64,000 nucleotides of DNA from NCBI GenBank assembly GCA_965218865.1, contig CBDCME010000004.1, forward strand, positions 1 through 64,000, written 5' to 3'. This document shows positions 46,631 through 55,388 of the stretch, piece after piece. The translations under genes were made by a program, and so were the position numbers. The notes under the pieces were generated by a model, which was not told where the DNA came from, did not search any database, and was given only the letters and a program-made list of their open reading frames with translations. Origin of the DNA: CBDCME01 sp965218865 (GTDB lineage Bacteria; Pseudomonadota; Alphaproteobacteria; JAAXGF01). How positions within the stretch are numbered: position 1 is the first letter of the stretch; the number at the start of each line of letters is the position of its first letter.

Positions 46631-47586
46631 TCCGCATCGTCGGCCGCCATTCCGGCTCGAATATTCTCGATCGCTTCCCGGATTTCGGAGACGCCGACGA
46701 AGCGCCCTTTTAGGGTTCGGGCGAAGAAGTCCAGGTAACCTCCGACCGCGGCCAGAAGTCGATCGACGCCGGCGGGGTCCTGGGCATAGGGCGTAAAGCC
46801 CGGGGTGACGGAGGGCGAGTGCAGCGAGAGCACGAACAAGCGCCCCCCTTGGGCGTGAAGATCGCGGGTCAAGGAAGTCATTTCCGCCAGCGTGAAGCCC
46901 TCCGGCGACAGACGTAACCGCCGCATGGCCCCGAGGCGCCACAAAATTCCGCCCAGGTGTAGCCACGCGGGCCAATCTTCGGCCGCAAAGGGGCGCCGCC
47001 CGCCGCGACAAAGGAAACCGACGTGGGCGGCCGTGTGGGGAATACGCAGGAGCGCCCGCCCACTGTCCTGCCAGAACGGATCGCAATCGTAATCGGTGTC
47101 GTAGCCGAGCGATAACAAGGTCTCGGCGGTGCCGGGGCCGAAACCGTATCGCCCCGCCAGATAGGACCGCGGGCGCACTCCGAATGCCTTCTCGATTGTT
47201 TCCGTAAGACACTGAAGCTTGTCTCTTTCCAGGTTCTTCGGGAGGTTGCCGGGGTACGAGTTGTGGCCGTCGACCGTTTCTGTCTTCGGCGGAGAAACCC
47301 AGGGATGCAAGTGGGTTCCCAACCTCGCCTTTCCCTTGGCGACGAATTTGGCCAACACTTCGCTGCTTTCAGCCTGGGCGGCAAACGGATAGTCCACGAA
47401 ATAAGTGGGGACGGCACCGGCCCGGTCAAAGATTTCCTGCAGGCGAGATAATTGCCGTGCGTGGGTCACCGCGGTCGCGTCGGCGTTGAATGGCGCCGAC
47501 CAGTCGAATTCCTCCTCGGTGTGGATTGCGGCGAGGAGCCTCGGTCGAATGTCGGCCGGAAATCGGATCGGCGGGGGTGGCGTCAT
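46627..47586 (-). CDS. Polysaccharide deacetylase-family protein (WalW-like)
   Basis: A 319-aa NodB-fold protein without a signal peptide. It contains LLAAIHTEEEFDW (motif-1 region), ARLGTHLHPW (the His-x-His metal site), RSYLAGRYGFGPGTAETL and SLHSPSVTPGFTPYA. Members of this subgroup are associated with capsule or exopolysaccharide loci. The neighbouring flippase and ATP-grasp/phosphatase genes support such a locus. Confidence 0.82.
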   Translation of the reverse strand: MTPPPPIRFPADIRPRLLAAIHTEEEFDWSAPFNADATAVTHARQLSRLQEIFDRAGAVPTYFVDYPFAAQAESSEVLAKFVAKGKARLGTHLHPWVSPPKTETVDGHNSYPGNLPKNLERDKLQCLTETIEKAFGVRPRSYLAGRYGFGPGTAETLLSLGYDTDYDCDPFWQDSGRALLRIPHTAAHVGFLCRGGRRPFAAEDWPAWLHLGGILWRLGAMRRLRLSPEGFTLAEMTSLTRDLHAQGGRLFVLSLHSPSVTPGFTPYAQDPAGVDRLLAAVGGYLDFFARTLKGRFVGVSEIREAIENIRAGMAADDAD

Positions 47587-47915
47587 GGGAACAGCAATCC
47601 CTTTCCCGTCATACGGAATCGTGACCCCGGCAATGCGGCGGGATCAATTCCACGATCCCCCTGAACCCGGCATGAATGTGGGCGGGGCACGATTCGCCGT
47701 CCGTCGGCAGGGCGATCGGCGACGAGCCAGGTGTCGACATCGTGTAGGATACTGTGCCATCGTTTCCTGTTGGCTTGATGAGGTGTTTTGGTGTCGATGG
47801 GTTGACAAACCATTACTATCAGGCCGCGCGCCCGCCCCAAACCAAGGCCCAGCAACGCGGCGTGGCCGATTCCGCCAATGTGGCGGACCAATGACCGCGG
47901 ATATACTTATCAGTC

Positions 47916-48043
47916 TGTTCGAAAATGCGCTTCCGCGCATATTTTGCATCTGTTCCGGCCCTCTCCCCCTCCCGGCCACCCACGAGAGTATGCTGATATG
48001 GGTGGCCGGGAGGGGAGAGGGCCGGTGCCGCGAGTTTTCAAAC
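47916..48043. repeat. Palindromic repeat element, copy at 47.9 kb
   Basis: Two hairpins in series. The first is a small AATGCGC/GCGCAT stem near 47924-47940. The second is a large stem of about 27 bp (47955-47982 with 47999-48025, starting CCGGCCCTCTCC and ending GGAGAGGGCCGG) around the loop CGAGAGTATGCTGATA. It ends near GCCGCGAGTTTTC. The same unit in inverted orientation occurs at 61538-61660, so it is a dispersed, possibly mobile repeat (REP or MITE-like). Confidence 0.75.
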
Positions 48044-48215
48044 AGGTGCCAAGATTCCACCCTCGCGCCGCGACAAGAAATTTACCTGATCAATGAGAGT
48101 ATGCTGATATGGGTGGCCGGGATGGGTGGCCGGGAGGGGAGAGGGCCGGTGCCGCGAGTTTTCAAACAGGTGCCAAGATTCCACCCTCGCGCCGCGACAA
48201 GAAATTTACCTGATC
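47984..48215. repeat. 111-bp tandem duplication containing half of the palindromic element
   Basis: The 111-bp unit 47984-48094 (from GAGAGTATGCTGATATGG to TTACCTGATCAAT) is repeated at 48095-48215, with a 13-bp insertion (GATGGGTGGCCGG) in the second copy. The region 47587-48389 has no convincing gene; short frames across it are broken by the repeats. A further unannotated stretch 47587-47915 shows nothing recognisable. Confidence 0.85.
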
Positions 48216-48389
48216 GCGGGCCGCGGGCCAAATCTTGGCCGAGAATTAAACCGGGCGGGGGGAAAATACGAACCAAAGCTGCCCGAAGAGCCGCATGTGC
48301 GCTATACAGGGCGAATATTTCGGGTGATGTTGTCACCAAGATAACCGGCAACTATCCTCGCCCGCTCGGACGCACTTGGGAGGCCCCCT

Positions 48390-50111
48390 TTGCCCGACCG
48401 CAAGGTCCTGATTGTAGGTGACGACACCCGAAGCTTCCTGGCGACGGTACGGTCGCTGGGACGGCGTGGCGTCGGAGTGCACGTCGCGCCTTTCAATTTC
48501 CAGGCTTCGGCCCTGACCTCGCGCTACATTTCCGAGACCCACCGGCTACCCTACCATTTGGGCGATGGGAAGGAGTGGGTCGCGGCGGTGCGAGGCCTCT
48601 TGGACGCCGAACGTTTTGATTTGGTAATACCTTGCGACGAACGTAGTTTGCTGCCCTTCGACATGCATAGGGCCAGCTTCGAAAACGATCACCGTATTGC
48701 AATTCCAAGCGCCAAGGCGATCGAGATTCTTTACGACAAGCACCGGACCCGGGAGCTGGCCGCTTCCACCGACGTGCCGGTCGCCGCCGGACGTCTGCTG
48801 TCGGACGCGGACGATGCCGACGCCATCGTCGCCGAGTTCGGCCTTCCCGTCGCGATCAAACCGCGCAGCTCGTATTCCGTCGCGCAGCTTCACGCGCGTT
48901 CGAATGTGGTCATCGGACGCGAACGCTCCAAGGTGGCGGCGGCGCTGGCCCATGCCACCCGGGGCGAGACCTTGCTCGAGGCTGTCATCGAGGGGCGCGG
49001 GGTGGGGGTTTCGGTGCTCAACAACGAGGGCCGGCTCTTGCAAGTTTTTCAACATAACCGGATTCATCAGGGTTCCCCTGTCGGCGGCAGTTCCTACCGT
49101 GTAAGCGTTCCCGTGACACCGGCCCTCGAGGCGGCCTCCGCTCGCTTACTGGAAGCCATCGATTACACCGGCGTGGCGATGATCGAATTCATCGTCAACG
49201 ATCAAGACGGCGACTGGATTTTGCTGGAAGTCAACGCCCGGCCGTGGGGATCCCTACCGTTGTCGATAGCCGCGGGGGTGGACTTTCCGTATTTTTGGTA
49301 CCGGCTCTTGGTCGAAGAGGTGGAGGATCCCAGGGCCAGCTACCGGCACGGACTCCACGGTCGCAATTTGGTTGCCGACTACTATTATTTCGCCAAGGGT
49401 CTCGCCGCGCCCCCGGATCCGCGGCTTGGATCGGCGGGTTTCGCCATGAATTACGCGGCGGATTTTTTTCGCTGGATAATCGGGCGCGAAACCGCCGACA
49501 CTCTGGTTCGCGACGACCCGAAGCCGGGAATTCACGAGCTCTTTTCTCTCGGCGACAAGAAATTCAGGGACGTGGCCAAACGTGCCGCGCGTTTTTCACC
49601 GTGGGTTCGCCGGCGCGCCGAGGCCATTGTCACGCGTTCGCTCCGCTCCAATCGCCGTCCGCGTTTGATTTTCGTTTGTCAGGGAAACATTTGCCGGAGT
49701 TCGTTCGCCGAATATCTGTTCGCGGCGGAGTGTCCGGACAATGTCGCCGGGGTCGACGTAGGCTCGGCCGGGATGCTGCCGGTGATCGGGCGGCCGTCAC
49801 CAAGGGAAGCGGTCGGCGCGGCGCGAATATTTGGTGTTGACATGGGCGCCCACAGGTCTCGCCACCTCGATCTGGAAATGGCAACGTCGAGTTCACTTTT
49901 TATCACTTTCGACGGATCCAATGCGGAGCACATCCGGCTTCGCTTTCCCGATCTGGAGATACCAGTACTCGCCCTTGGGGATTTTCTCGATCGAGCGGTG
50001 GATATCAACGATCCCATCGGGCGGGACGAGGCCCATTTCGAAGCCTGCTACAGCGTCATCTCCAGCGCTATCCATCGTCTTATCAGGGTTCTCGAAAAAA
50101 CCGCGAATTGA
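48390..50111 (+). CDS. ATP-grasp domain fused to low-molecular-weight protein tyrosine phosphatase
   Basis: A 573-aa protein. The N-terminal part (residues about 5-320) is an ATP-grasp carboxylate-amine ligase-like fold: VLIVGDDTRSFLATVRSL, VIPCDERSLLPFD, FGLPVAIKPRSSYS, GVSVLNNEGRLLQVF, VAMIEFIVNDQDGDWILL and EVNARPWGSLPL. The C-terminal part (about 425-573) is a LMW tyrosine phosphatase with the P-loop VCQGNICRSS (nucleophile Cys430, Arg436) and the acid Asp in NDPIGRDEAHFE. The start is TTG at 48390 with GGGAGG six bases upstream. LMW phosphatases commonly control tyrosine kinases of polysaccharide export; the ligase substrate is unknown. Confidence 0.88.
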   Translation: MPDRKVLIVGDDTRSFLATVRSLGRRGVGVHVAPFNFQASALTSRYISETHRLPYHLGDGKEWVAAVRGLLDAERFDLVIPCDERSLLPFDMHRASFENDHRIAIPSAKAIEILYDKHRTRELAASTDVPVAAGRLLSDADDADAIVAEFGLPVAIKPRSSYSVAQLHARSNVVIGRERSKVAAALAHATRGETLLEAVIEGRGVGVSVLNNEGRLLQVFQHNRIHQGSPVGGSSYRVSVPVTPALEAASARLLEAIDYTGVAMIEFIVNDQDGDWILLEVNARPWGSLPLSIAAGVDFPYFWYRLLVEEVEDPRASYRHGLHGRNLVADYYYFAKGLAAPPDPRLGSAGFAMNYAADFFRWIIGRETADTLVRDDPKPGIHELFSLGDKKFRDVAKRAARFSPWVRRRAEAIVTRSLRSNRRPRLIFVCQGNICRSSFAEYLFAAECPDNVAGVDVGSAGMLPVIGRPSPREAVGAARIFGVDMGAHRSRHLDLEMATSSSLFITFDGSNAEHIRLRFPDLEIPVLALGDFLDRAVDINDPIGRDEAHFEACYSVISSAIHRLIRVLEKTAN

Positions 50112-50173
50112 CGGTCATCCTTGCGAACGCCCAAAAATCACTCGCGATAAAAAAATCGAGTTTTCGATGGGTC

Positions 50174-51931
50174 CTAATATGCCGGACCGCCGGCGTAGGC
50201 GGGATCGGCACACACGGACTGTTTCGTCCGACAACCGATACCCGCGAACTCGACGGTAGCCCGGCCAACCTTTCGGATCAGCTTTTGCACGCAGAGTTTC
50301 CGAGCCATGTTTGCCGCGGCCCGGCGGGTGGAGGCCTCGGCGGACGCCAACGTTCCCCGTTTCCGTTTCTCGGCAATGGCGACGGCCACACAGGTACTGA
50401 ACACGGTCGAGAGTTTGCGGCCACTGGTTTTTGCGCGACAGTTTTCCAGGGCAGCCTTTTTCGCCGCCTCGGCTCCGGGCACCCCCGAGGAGATGCCGAA
50501 TTCATCGTCGTCCCCGAAGTAGACGGCGCCGTACATGGTTTCAGGTACCGGAGGAGTCGCGGGGGGTTCCGGCGGGGCCTTCTCGATCAAACGCGCTTGC
50601 TTTTGGGGCTCCGGAGCCGGGGGCGGTTTCACGGCATTCATCTTGTTTCGAGCCAGCTGGGCAAATTGGCCGTACGGATATTTTCTCAAATAAGCCTCAA
50701 AGTCGGCCGGGTTCTGGCTGTCCTGGATCGTCTGCCAGAAGGTCAATTCGATTGTTCCCTCATGGGGCCGGGCCGAAACACCGGGCGAGAGGCCCCTGTG
50801 CGCCGCCGTATCGGCGTCCGCCGCGGCGACCGTGGCGCCGGCCGGAATCAGGACAAAATCCCCGCCCCCGTGGCCGGCCCGGCGAATGTCGGCGTATTCC
50901 GGCGTCTGATCGGCGTTGACGATGATCGGGTTCTTGATCTTGGAGAACAGCTGTTGGCCGGTGATGATCCCGTCGTTCGAGGACAAAGCGTCGAGCACGG
51001 CGTAACCGAAAACGGAGTGCCCATCCCGGCCGGCGTCGGCGACGGGTTCGAGGCCTCCCGACGTCAGCGCGGTCCGCGAGCGGCGTTGAATCATGCGGTC
51101 GAGCCAGGCGTTATTTTCCCCGCCGGTGGGCAGGCTTGCCCCGATGTCGCGGGTAAGCTTTCCGGAATAGCAGGAATCCGCCACGACCATCACGTGCTTG
51201 GCACGGATTGCCTTCAGTTGGCTTGTGATAATCCCCAGCGACAGCCATTCGGCCGGGTTGTCGGATTCCGCGTCGACCGGGAGCCAATATCCCTCGTCGC
51301 CCTCGACGTCCAGATTTCCATGGCCGGCGTAGTAGATGAGAAGATTGTCTCCCTCGCCGAGACGGGCCCGAAAATCCGAGATCGCCTTGACGATTTCGGA
51401 CCGCGTCGCGTTGATGAGGGTCTCGACCCGAAAATTGTATCGGCTGGTCAGGACCGTGGCGATCGCCTCGGCGTCGCGGATGGCCGTCTGGAGAGGTTTC
51501 AAGTGATTGTAATCGTTGATTCCGATCACCAGGCCGTAGTAGCTGCCATAGGTTTCCGGTTCCTGCGGCCGAATGCGTTCGACCAATACCTTCAGGCCGG
51601 CGATGTTTCCAAAGGGATCCTCGGCGAAGAGGACCAGGGTGGATTTGCCGAGCGGAACCACCTGCTTGACGTGAAACGTGCCGTCTCTGGCAATCGCCAA
51701 CGGCTGATCATTAAGGGTCAGGATGACGTCACTGGCGGATTCGACCTCACCGACGAAATCGACCGTCTCTTGATCGGTTTCGAGCCGATTGGGTGCCTTG
51801 ATCACCGGCCCTTGCGCCTGGGCCAGCACCAGCGGCGCCGACGGGGCGGCCGTTTGCGCCGAGAGTGGCGCCGGAACGACAAATCCGAGCCAAAAAATCG
51901 CTAACCAAAAATACCGCGTCAAAGGGACCAC
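50174..51931 (-). CDS. Secreted caspase-like (C14) protease with C-terminal DUF4189 domain
   Basis: A 585-aa protein with a signal peptide (YFWLAIFWLGFVVPAPLSA). A Big-type or linker segment (about 50-120) is followed by the caspase domain: YYGLVIGINDYNHLKPL, LLIYYAGHGNLD (catalytic His204) and HVMVVADSCYSGKL (catalytic Cys254). A Pro-rich linker leads to a C-terminal DUF4189-type domain (AVYFGDDDEFGISSGV, STCVAVAIAEK) with paired Cys. GTG at 51931 was chosen because GAAGG lies 8 bases upstream; TTG 51949 and GTG 51946 are alternatives. Orthocaspase-type enzymes cleave after basic residues. Location outside the cytoplasm is inferred from the signal peptide. Confidence 0.88.
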   Translation of the reverse strand: MVPLTRYFWLAIFWLGFVVPAPLSAQTAAPSAPLVLAQAQGPVIKAPNRLETDQETVDFVGEVESASDVILTLNDQPLAIARDGTFHVKQVVPLGKSTLVLFAEDPFGNIAGLKVLVERIRPQEPETYGSYYGLVIGINDYNHLKPLQTAIRDAEAIATVLTSRYNFRVETLINATRSEIVKAISDFRARLGEGDNLLIYYAGHGNLDVEGDEGYWLPVDAESDNPAEWLSLGIITSQLKAIRAKHVMVVADSCYSGKLTRDIGASLPTGGENNAWLDRMIQRRSRTALTSGGLEPVADAGRDGHSVFGYAVLDALSSNDGIITGQQLFSKIKNPIIVNADQTPEYADIRRAGHGGGDFVLIPAGATVAAADADTAAHRGLSPGVSARPHEGTIELTFWQTIQDSQNPADFEAYLRKYPYGQFAQLARNKMNAVKPPPAPEPQKQARLIEKAPPEPPATPPVPETMYGAVYFGDDDEFGISSGVPGAEAAKKAALENCRAKTSGRKLSTVFSTCVAVAIAEKRKRGTLASAEASTRRAAANMARKLCVQKLIRKVGRATVEFAGIGCRTKQSVCADPAYAGGPAY

Positions 51932-52318
51932 ATCACGAACCTTCACCAACGATCAACAGTGTAAAATATAGCAAAAACTCCCCCGCCATGGCAATTGCAT
52001 TGGACCCGCGGTCGAAAGTTTCCCTCAAACTCGGAACTCGGACACCGTGGCGGTGGATTTCGCATCACCGGTTGCCCGGGCCGGAGCTTTGGCTCAAGAT
52101 CGTGGTTTCCATGGGCGTGGGAAAAAGCTTGGCGGGGATTTTCCGGTTGCCGACGATGGTGTTTGCCTGCCGAACCTCCATCCCCGTCCACGTATGGAAA
52201 CGGACGTTAGGTCTCGTCAAATCGATGTTGATTCCGGAGCGGTGCCGGAGATCACGGAATCCGCATCCGACGGACCCGAGATCTTCGTTGCCGCGCCAAG
52301 TTTCGAGGAGGGTAGAGC
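51932..52318. other. Intergenic region between divergent genes
   Basis: No convincing gene. It must contain the promoters of the divergent caspase-like gene and the secreted protein at 52319. A GGAGG-type ribosome site at its right edge belongs to the latter. Confidence 0.4.
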
Positions 52319-52879
52319 ATGTTTTTCCGAGTGATTCTGTTTTCTGGCCTTGCCGCTCCGTGGCTGTTTTGCGCGCCCCAGATCAGCCGCGCGCAACAGG
52401 CGGATGATCCTCCACAGATCCAACAAAGCGTCAAACAGGTCCTTGAGACGATCCGGTTGGGGTCCGAGGCGATCGGTGCCGGGGTGGTCGAGCAAATTCG
52501 CAACGCGACGCCGGTGATTATCGACGGCGTCAAGGTTACCCAGAATTGGACCACCGATCAGATCGGCAAGCTCCTGGAGAAGTTCAGCGTGTATCAGCCG
52601 ATCCTCAAACGCGCGGGTTTCGACGTTACCCAGTTCACCATCGTCGTGGGGGTGTGGTCGGGACTCGAGGTGGACCTAACGGAAAGCCGCCGCATCCCGC
52701 AAAGCATTCGTGATAAGATATTGGAAAAACACAGCGATGACGTGCTGCTGTCGTCGCTCTTGAAGTCGCTTTACGAGGTCAGCAAGATCCAAATCAAGGA
52801 TTACCATTCGACGACGACGCAGCTGTTTATCAGTTACGCGCCCCACACGCGGGTGACCTTCGTACCCGATAGCAGCTGA
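52319..52879 (+). CDS. Secreted hypothetical protein (186 aa)
   Basis: ATG 52319 has a strong GAGGAGGG ribosome site. A signal peptide (VILFSGLAAPWLFCAPQISRA) is followed by a soluble alpha/beta domain (QIQQSVKQVLETIRLGSEAI, VTQNWTTDQIGKLLEKF, LFISYAPHTRVTFVP). No family was recognised. It probably acts in the periplasm. The gene stands alone. Confidence 0.7.
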   Translation: MFFRVILFSGLAAPWLFCAPQISRAQQADDPPQIQQSVKQVLETIRLGSEAIGAGVVEQIRNATPVIIDGVKVTQNWTTDQIGKLLEKFSVYQPILKRAGFDVTQFTIVVGVWSGLEVDLTESRRIPQSIRDKILEKHSDDVLLSSLLKSLYEVSKIQIKDYHSTTTQLFISYAPHTRVTFVPDSS

Positions 52880-53009
52880 TTGTCCCCACCGCTGGGGGAA
52901 GAATCTCATCCGGAACGGCACTGGGCTCGGCCAGGAAAGCGCCGCGAGCCATTCCATACAGGCGATGATTCACGAAGTGTTCGCCTTCAGGTTGGATGTG
53001 GGTGCGAAA

Positions 53010-53092
53010 AAAAGAAAAGCCCCGCCGTGAGGCGGGGCAAATAACAAGTCAGTCATTCAAGACCACCGCCGCGACGGGAGGGTTAAGGGGAA
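53010..53092 (-). ncRNA. Candidate small RNA with CCCUCCC-type unpaired motif
   Basis: A strong terminator on the minus strand (53011-53038) has no protein gene upstream on that strand. A -10-like TATACT (complement of 53093-53098) lies about 70 bp upstream, with a weak TTTGGC/TTGGCG at -35. The intervening transcript of about 75-80 nt begins CUUCCCCUUAACCCUCCCGU, containing anti-Shine-Dalgarno-like CCCUCCC sequence, as in several alphaproteobacterial trans-acting small RNAs. The boundaries are estimates. Confidence 0.4.
53011..53038 (-). terminator. Rho-independent terminator (minus strand)
   Basis: Perfect 8-bp stem GCCCCGCC / GGCGGGGC (53019-53026 with 53031-53038) and loop. On the minus strand it is followed by TTTTCTTTTTTTT. 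On the plus strand no U run follows, so it terminates leftward transcription. Confidence 0.85.
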
Positions 53093-53098
53093 GTATAC

Positions 53099-53497
53099 TG
53101 TGTAAGGAATTCCGCCAAACCGCCGCGTGCTGGCAGGCATGACCGTAGGTCCATTCGCTCTTTCGCGCAATCACAAAATATCGAGACAATTGGATTCGAC
53201 GAGATCTTCACGACCTCGCGGGCCGCTTCCCCGCCGAATTCTCCCCTATTTTTTCGTCGGTTGCTAGGGGTCCGCCGTGATTTTCGCCGTGCCGAACCGG
53301 CCGCTTCCGGGGGCGTCGGCCCGGGCGCCGGGTTTGGGCATGGCCCGCTTCAGGCTCCTCGGAGCTTCCCTTGCCGGCGGCGCTAGGAGAGAACGGTATT
53401 GTCTCGGTGGCGGGTGGCCCGTAGAACTTCTCCCTTGGCACGACCTCGGCCCGGGAGGGGCCTAGCGGCGCGTTGTCCGATGGCGCGCCGGGGAGAT
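53099..53497. other. Region upstream of ccmB without an intact ccmA
   Basis: In related genomes ccmA (ATPase of the CcmABCD complex) normally precedes ccmB. No ABC motifs (Walker A, LSGGQ, LLDEP) are found here in any frame. A short frame at about 53350-53463 ending ELLPWHDLGPGGA weakly resembles a CcmA C-terminus, but this is not enough to call a remnant. Confidence 0.35.
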
Positions 53498-54166
53498 ATG
53501 ATGAACCGCTTCTTCGCCATCGTTCGACGGGACCTGCGGTTGGCGCTCGCCCGCGGCGGCGACAGCGGCACGGTCGTGGTGTTTTTCGTTCTCACCGTCA
53601 CCCTGTTCCCCCTTGGCGTGGGGCCGGAGATAAATCTTCTGGCCCGGATCGCGGCCGGGACCATCTGGGTGGCGGCGTTGCTGGCGGCGATGTTGTCCCT
53701 GGACCGGCTTTTCCGGGCCGATCACGACGACGGCAGTCTCGATTTGTTGGCGCTGGGGCCGCTGCCGATCGAAATCCTGGTCCTGGCCAAGTGCCTGGCC
53801 CATTGGCTGACGACGGGCGTTCCCCTGGTCGCGGCGGCGCCGATCCTGGCCTTGCTTCTCAACATGAGCGCCGAGGGATTCGCGGTACTCGTGGTCTCGA
53901 TGCTGCTCGGGACCCCAGCGCTGAGCTTGATCGGATCGGTGGGCGCGGCCTTGACGGTGACCCTGAGGCGGGGCGGCGTCTTGCTCAGCCTCCTCGTGTT
54001 GCCTCTCGTCACCCCTGTGCTTATATTCGGCGTTGCCGCCGTTGACGCCGCCATCGGCGGTCTCGGTGCCCGTCCGCATTTGCTTCTCTTGGGCGGGACG
54101 ATGTTGGCAGCGCTGGCGCTCTGCCCTTGGGCGAGCGCGGCGGCGTTGCGTTTGGCGATGGAGTAA
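53498..54166 (+). CDS. ccmB: Heme exporter protein CcmB
   Basis: A 222-aa inner-membrane protein with about six hydrophobic helices, beginning MMNRFFAIVRRDLRLALARG and containing VVVFFVLTVTLFPLGVGPE and PIEILVLAKCLAHWLT, the CcmB signature. It is the membrane subunit that with CcmA and CcmC releases holo-CcmE. GGGAG precedes ATG 53498; ATG 53501 is an alternative. First gene of the visible operon. Confidence 0.93.
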   Translation: MMNRFFAIVRRDLRLALARGGDSGTVVVFFVLTVTLFPLGVGPEINLLARIAAGTIWVAALLAAMLSLDRLFRADHDDGSLDLLALGPLPIEILVLAKCLAHWLTTGVPLVAAAPILALLLNMSAEGFAVLVVSMLLGTPALSLIGSVGAALTVTLRRGGVLLSLLVLPLVTPVLIFGVAAVDAAIGGLGARPHLLLLGGTMLAALALCPWASAAALRLAME

Positions 54167-54288
54167 GCCTTGCCAGGAATGTCGCCCCACGTCTCCCGAA
54201 AGGGGCCGGAATTCCTTGTTCCCGAACACCGGGCCGAAAGCCCGGGGCGCTGGTCGCGTCCGGGTCGCGGCTGAGCGGCGGGCACGAG

Positions 54289-55074
54289 ATGCATCGGTAC
54301 GCGAACCCGGCCCGGTTCATGCGCTATTCGGCGGTCATCCTGCCGTGGACGGTGGGGCTGACGGTCGCGCTGATCGCGGTCGGCCTCTATCTGGGCCTGT
54401 TCGTCGCCCCGCCGGATTACCAGCAGGGGGAAAGCTACCGGATCATTTTTATCCACGTCCCCTCGGCCTGGTTGGCCCTGTTCATCTACACCAACCTGGC
54501 GGTCGCCAGCGCCGTGGCCCTGATCTGGAAACACCCCTTGGCCGACCTCGCGGGACGGGCTTGTGCCCCGATCGGCGCCGCCTTCACGGTCCTGGCCCTG
54601 GTCACGGGGTCGCTCTGGGGCAAGCCGATGTGGGGAACCTGGTGGGTTTGGGACGCCCGGCTCACGTCGGTGCTGATTCTCTTCTTCCTATATCTTGGCT
54701 ACATGGCCCTGGCCGACGCCTTCGATGACCCCAGCCGCGGCGCCAAGGCGGCGGCAATCATGGCCCTGGTCGGTTTCGTCAACGTCCCGATCATCAAGTT
54801 CTCGGTCGACTGGTGGAATACCCTGCACCAACCGGCAACGATCAGCGGCTTTAGCGCCCCCTCGATCCACCCCTCGATGATGGTGCCCCTGCTCTTGATG
54901 GCGGTGGGGTTCACGAGCTATTTCGTCATGGTCCTGATCCTGCGGATGCGCGCGGAAATCATCGGCCGCACGATCCGAGCGCTGCAACTGGTCCGGGTCC
55001 AGGGGCGCGGCGGCGGTGCGCCCGCGTCGCCCGGGCAGGGGAGCAAACAATCGTCCGAGGAATCGTCCGCTTGA
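54289..55074 (+). CDS. ccmC: Heme exporter / heme-handling protein CcmC
   Basis: A 261-aa membrane protein of the heme-handling family. It carries the tryptophan-rich motif WGTWWVWDARLTS and the flanking His residues in IFIHVPSAW and NTLHQPAT that hold heme. CcmC loads heme onto the His of CcmE in the periplasm. ATG 54289 begins at the conserved N-terminus; 122 bp separate it from ccmB. Confidence 0.95.
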   Translation: MHRYANPARFMRYSAVILPWTVGLTVALIAVGLYLGLFVAPPDYQQGESYRIIFIHVPSAWLALFIYTNLAVASAVALIWKHPLADLAGRACAPIGAAFTVLALVTGSLWGKPMWGTWWVWDARLTSVLILFFLYLGYMALADAFDDPSRGAKAAAIMALVGFVNVPIIKFSVDWWNTLHQPATISGFSAPSIHPSMMVPLLLMAVGFTSYFVMVLILRMRAEIIGRTIRALQLVRVQGRGGGAPASPGQGSKQSSEESSA

Positions 55075-55202
55075 GATTGGCGGTGGCCATACTAAATTAA
55101 TTAGGGCGTATTGGGAGCGGGCACTTCGGTTGCCGGCTCGGCGCCGCTGTGTTGGGATGATCGACGACGGGATTTGAAATCAATGGCGAAATTTTTTTGG
55201 CG

Positions 55203-55388
55203 ATGACGGAATTCTTGGCGATGGGCGGATACGCGGCCTACGTATGGCCGGCCTACGCGGCGGTGGCGGTGGTCATGACCGGGCTCGTGCTCGCGAGCTG
55301 GCGTGGCCTCAAGGCTAAGGAGGCGCTACTCGATTCGTTGCGCGCGGCCAAGGACGACGGATCGCCGCGAGACGACGATGACTCGTAA
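55203..55388 (+). CDS. ccmD: Heme exporter protein CcmD
   Basis: A 61-aa single-span protein: TEFLAMGGYAAYVWPAYAAV followed by a hydrophobic helix and a charged C-terminus, the typical CcmD layout. It stabilises the CcmABCD complex. ATG 55203 was chosen over the in-frame TTG 55197. Its 3' end overlaps ccmE by 11 bp. Confidence 0.88.
   Translation: MTEFLAMGGYAAYVWPAYAAVAVVMTGLVLASWRGLKAKEALLDSLRAAKDDGSPRDDDDS

Noticed and set aside
47640..48389. Possible coding frame before the ATP-grasp fusion gene
   Set aside because: Frames here cross the tandem duplication and palindromes, show no domain, and their composition changes abruptly at repeat borders.
53281..53465. Degenerate ccmA upstream of ccmB
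   Set aside because: Only the last dozen residues of one frame look faintly like a CcmA C-terminus; no Walker or signature motif is present.
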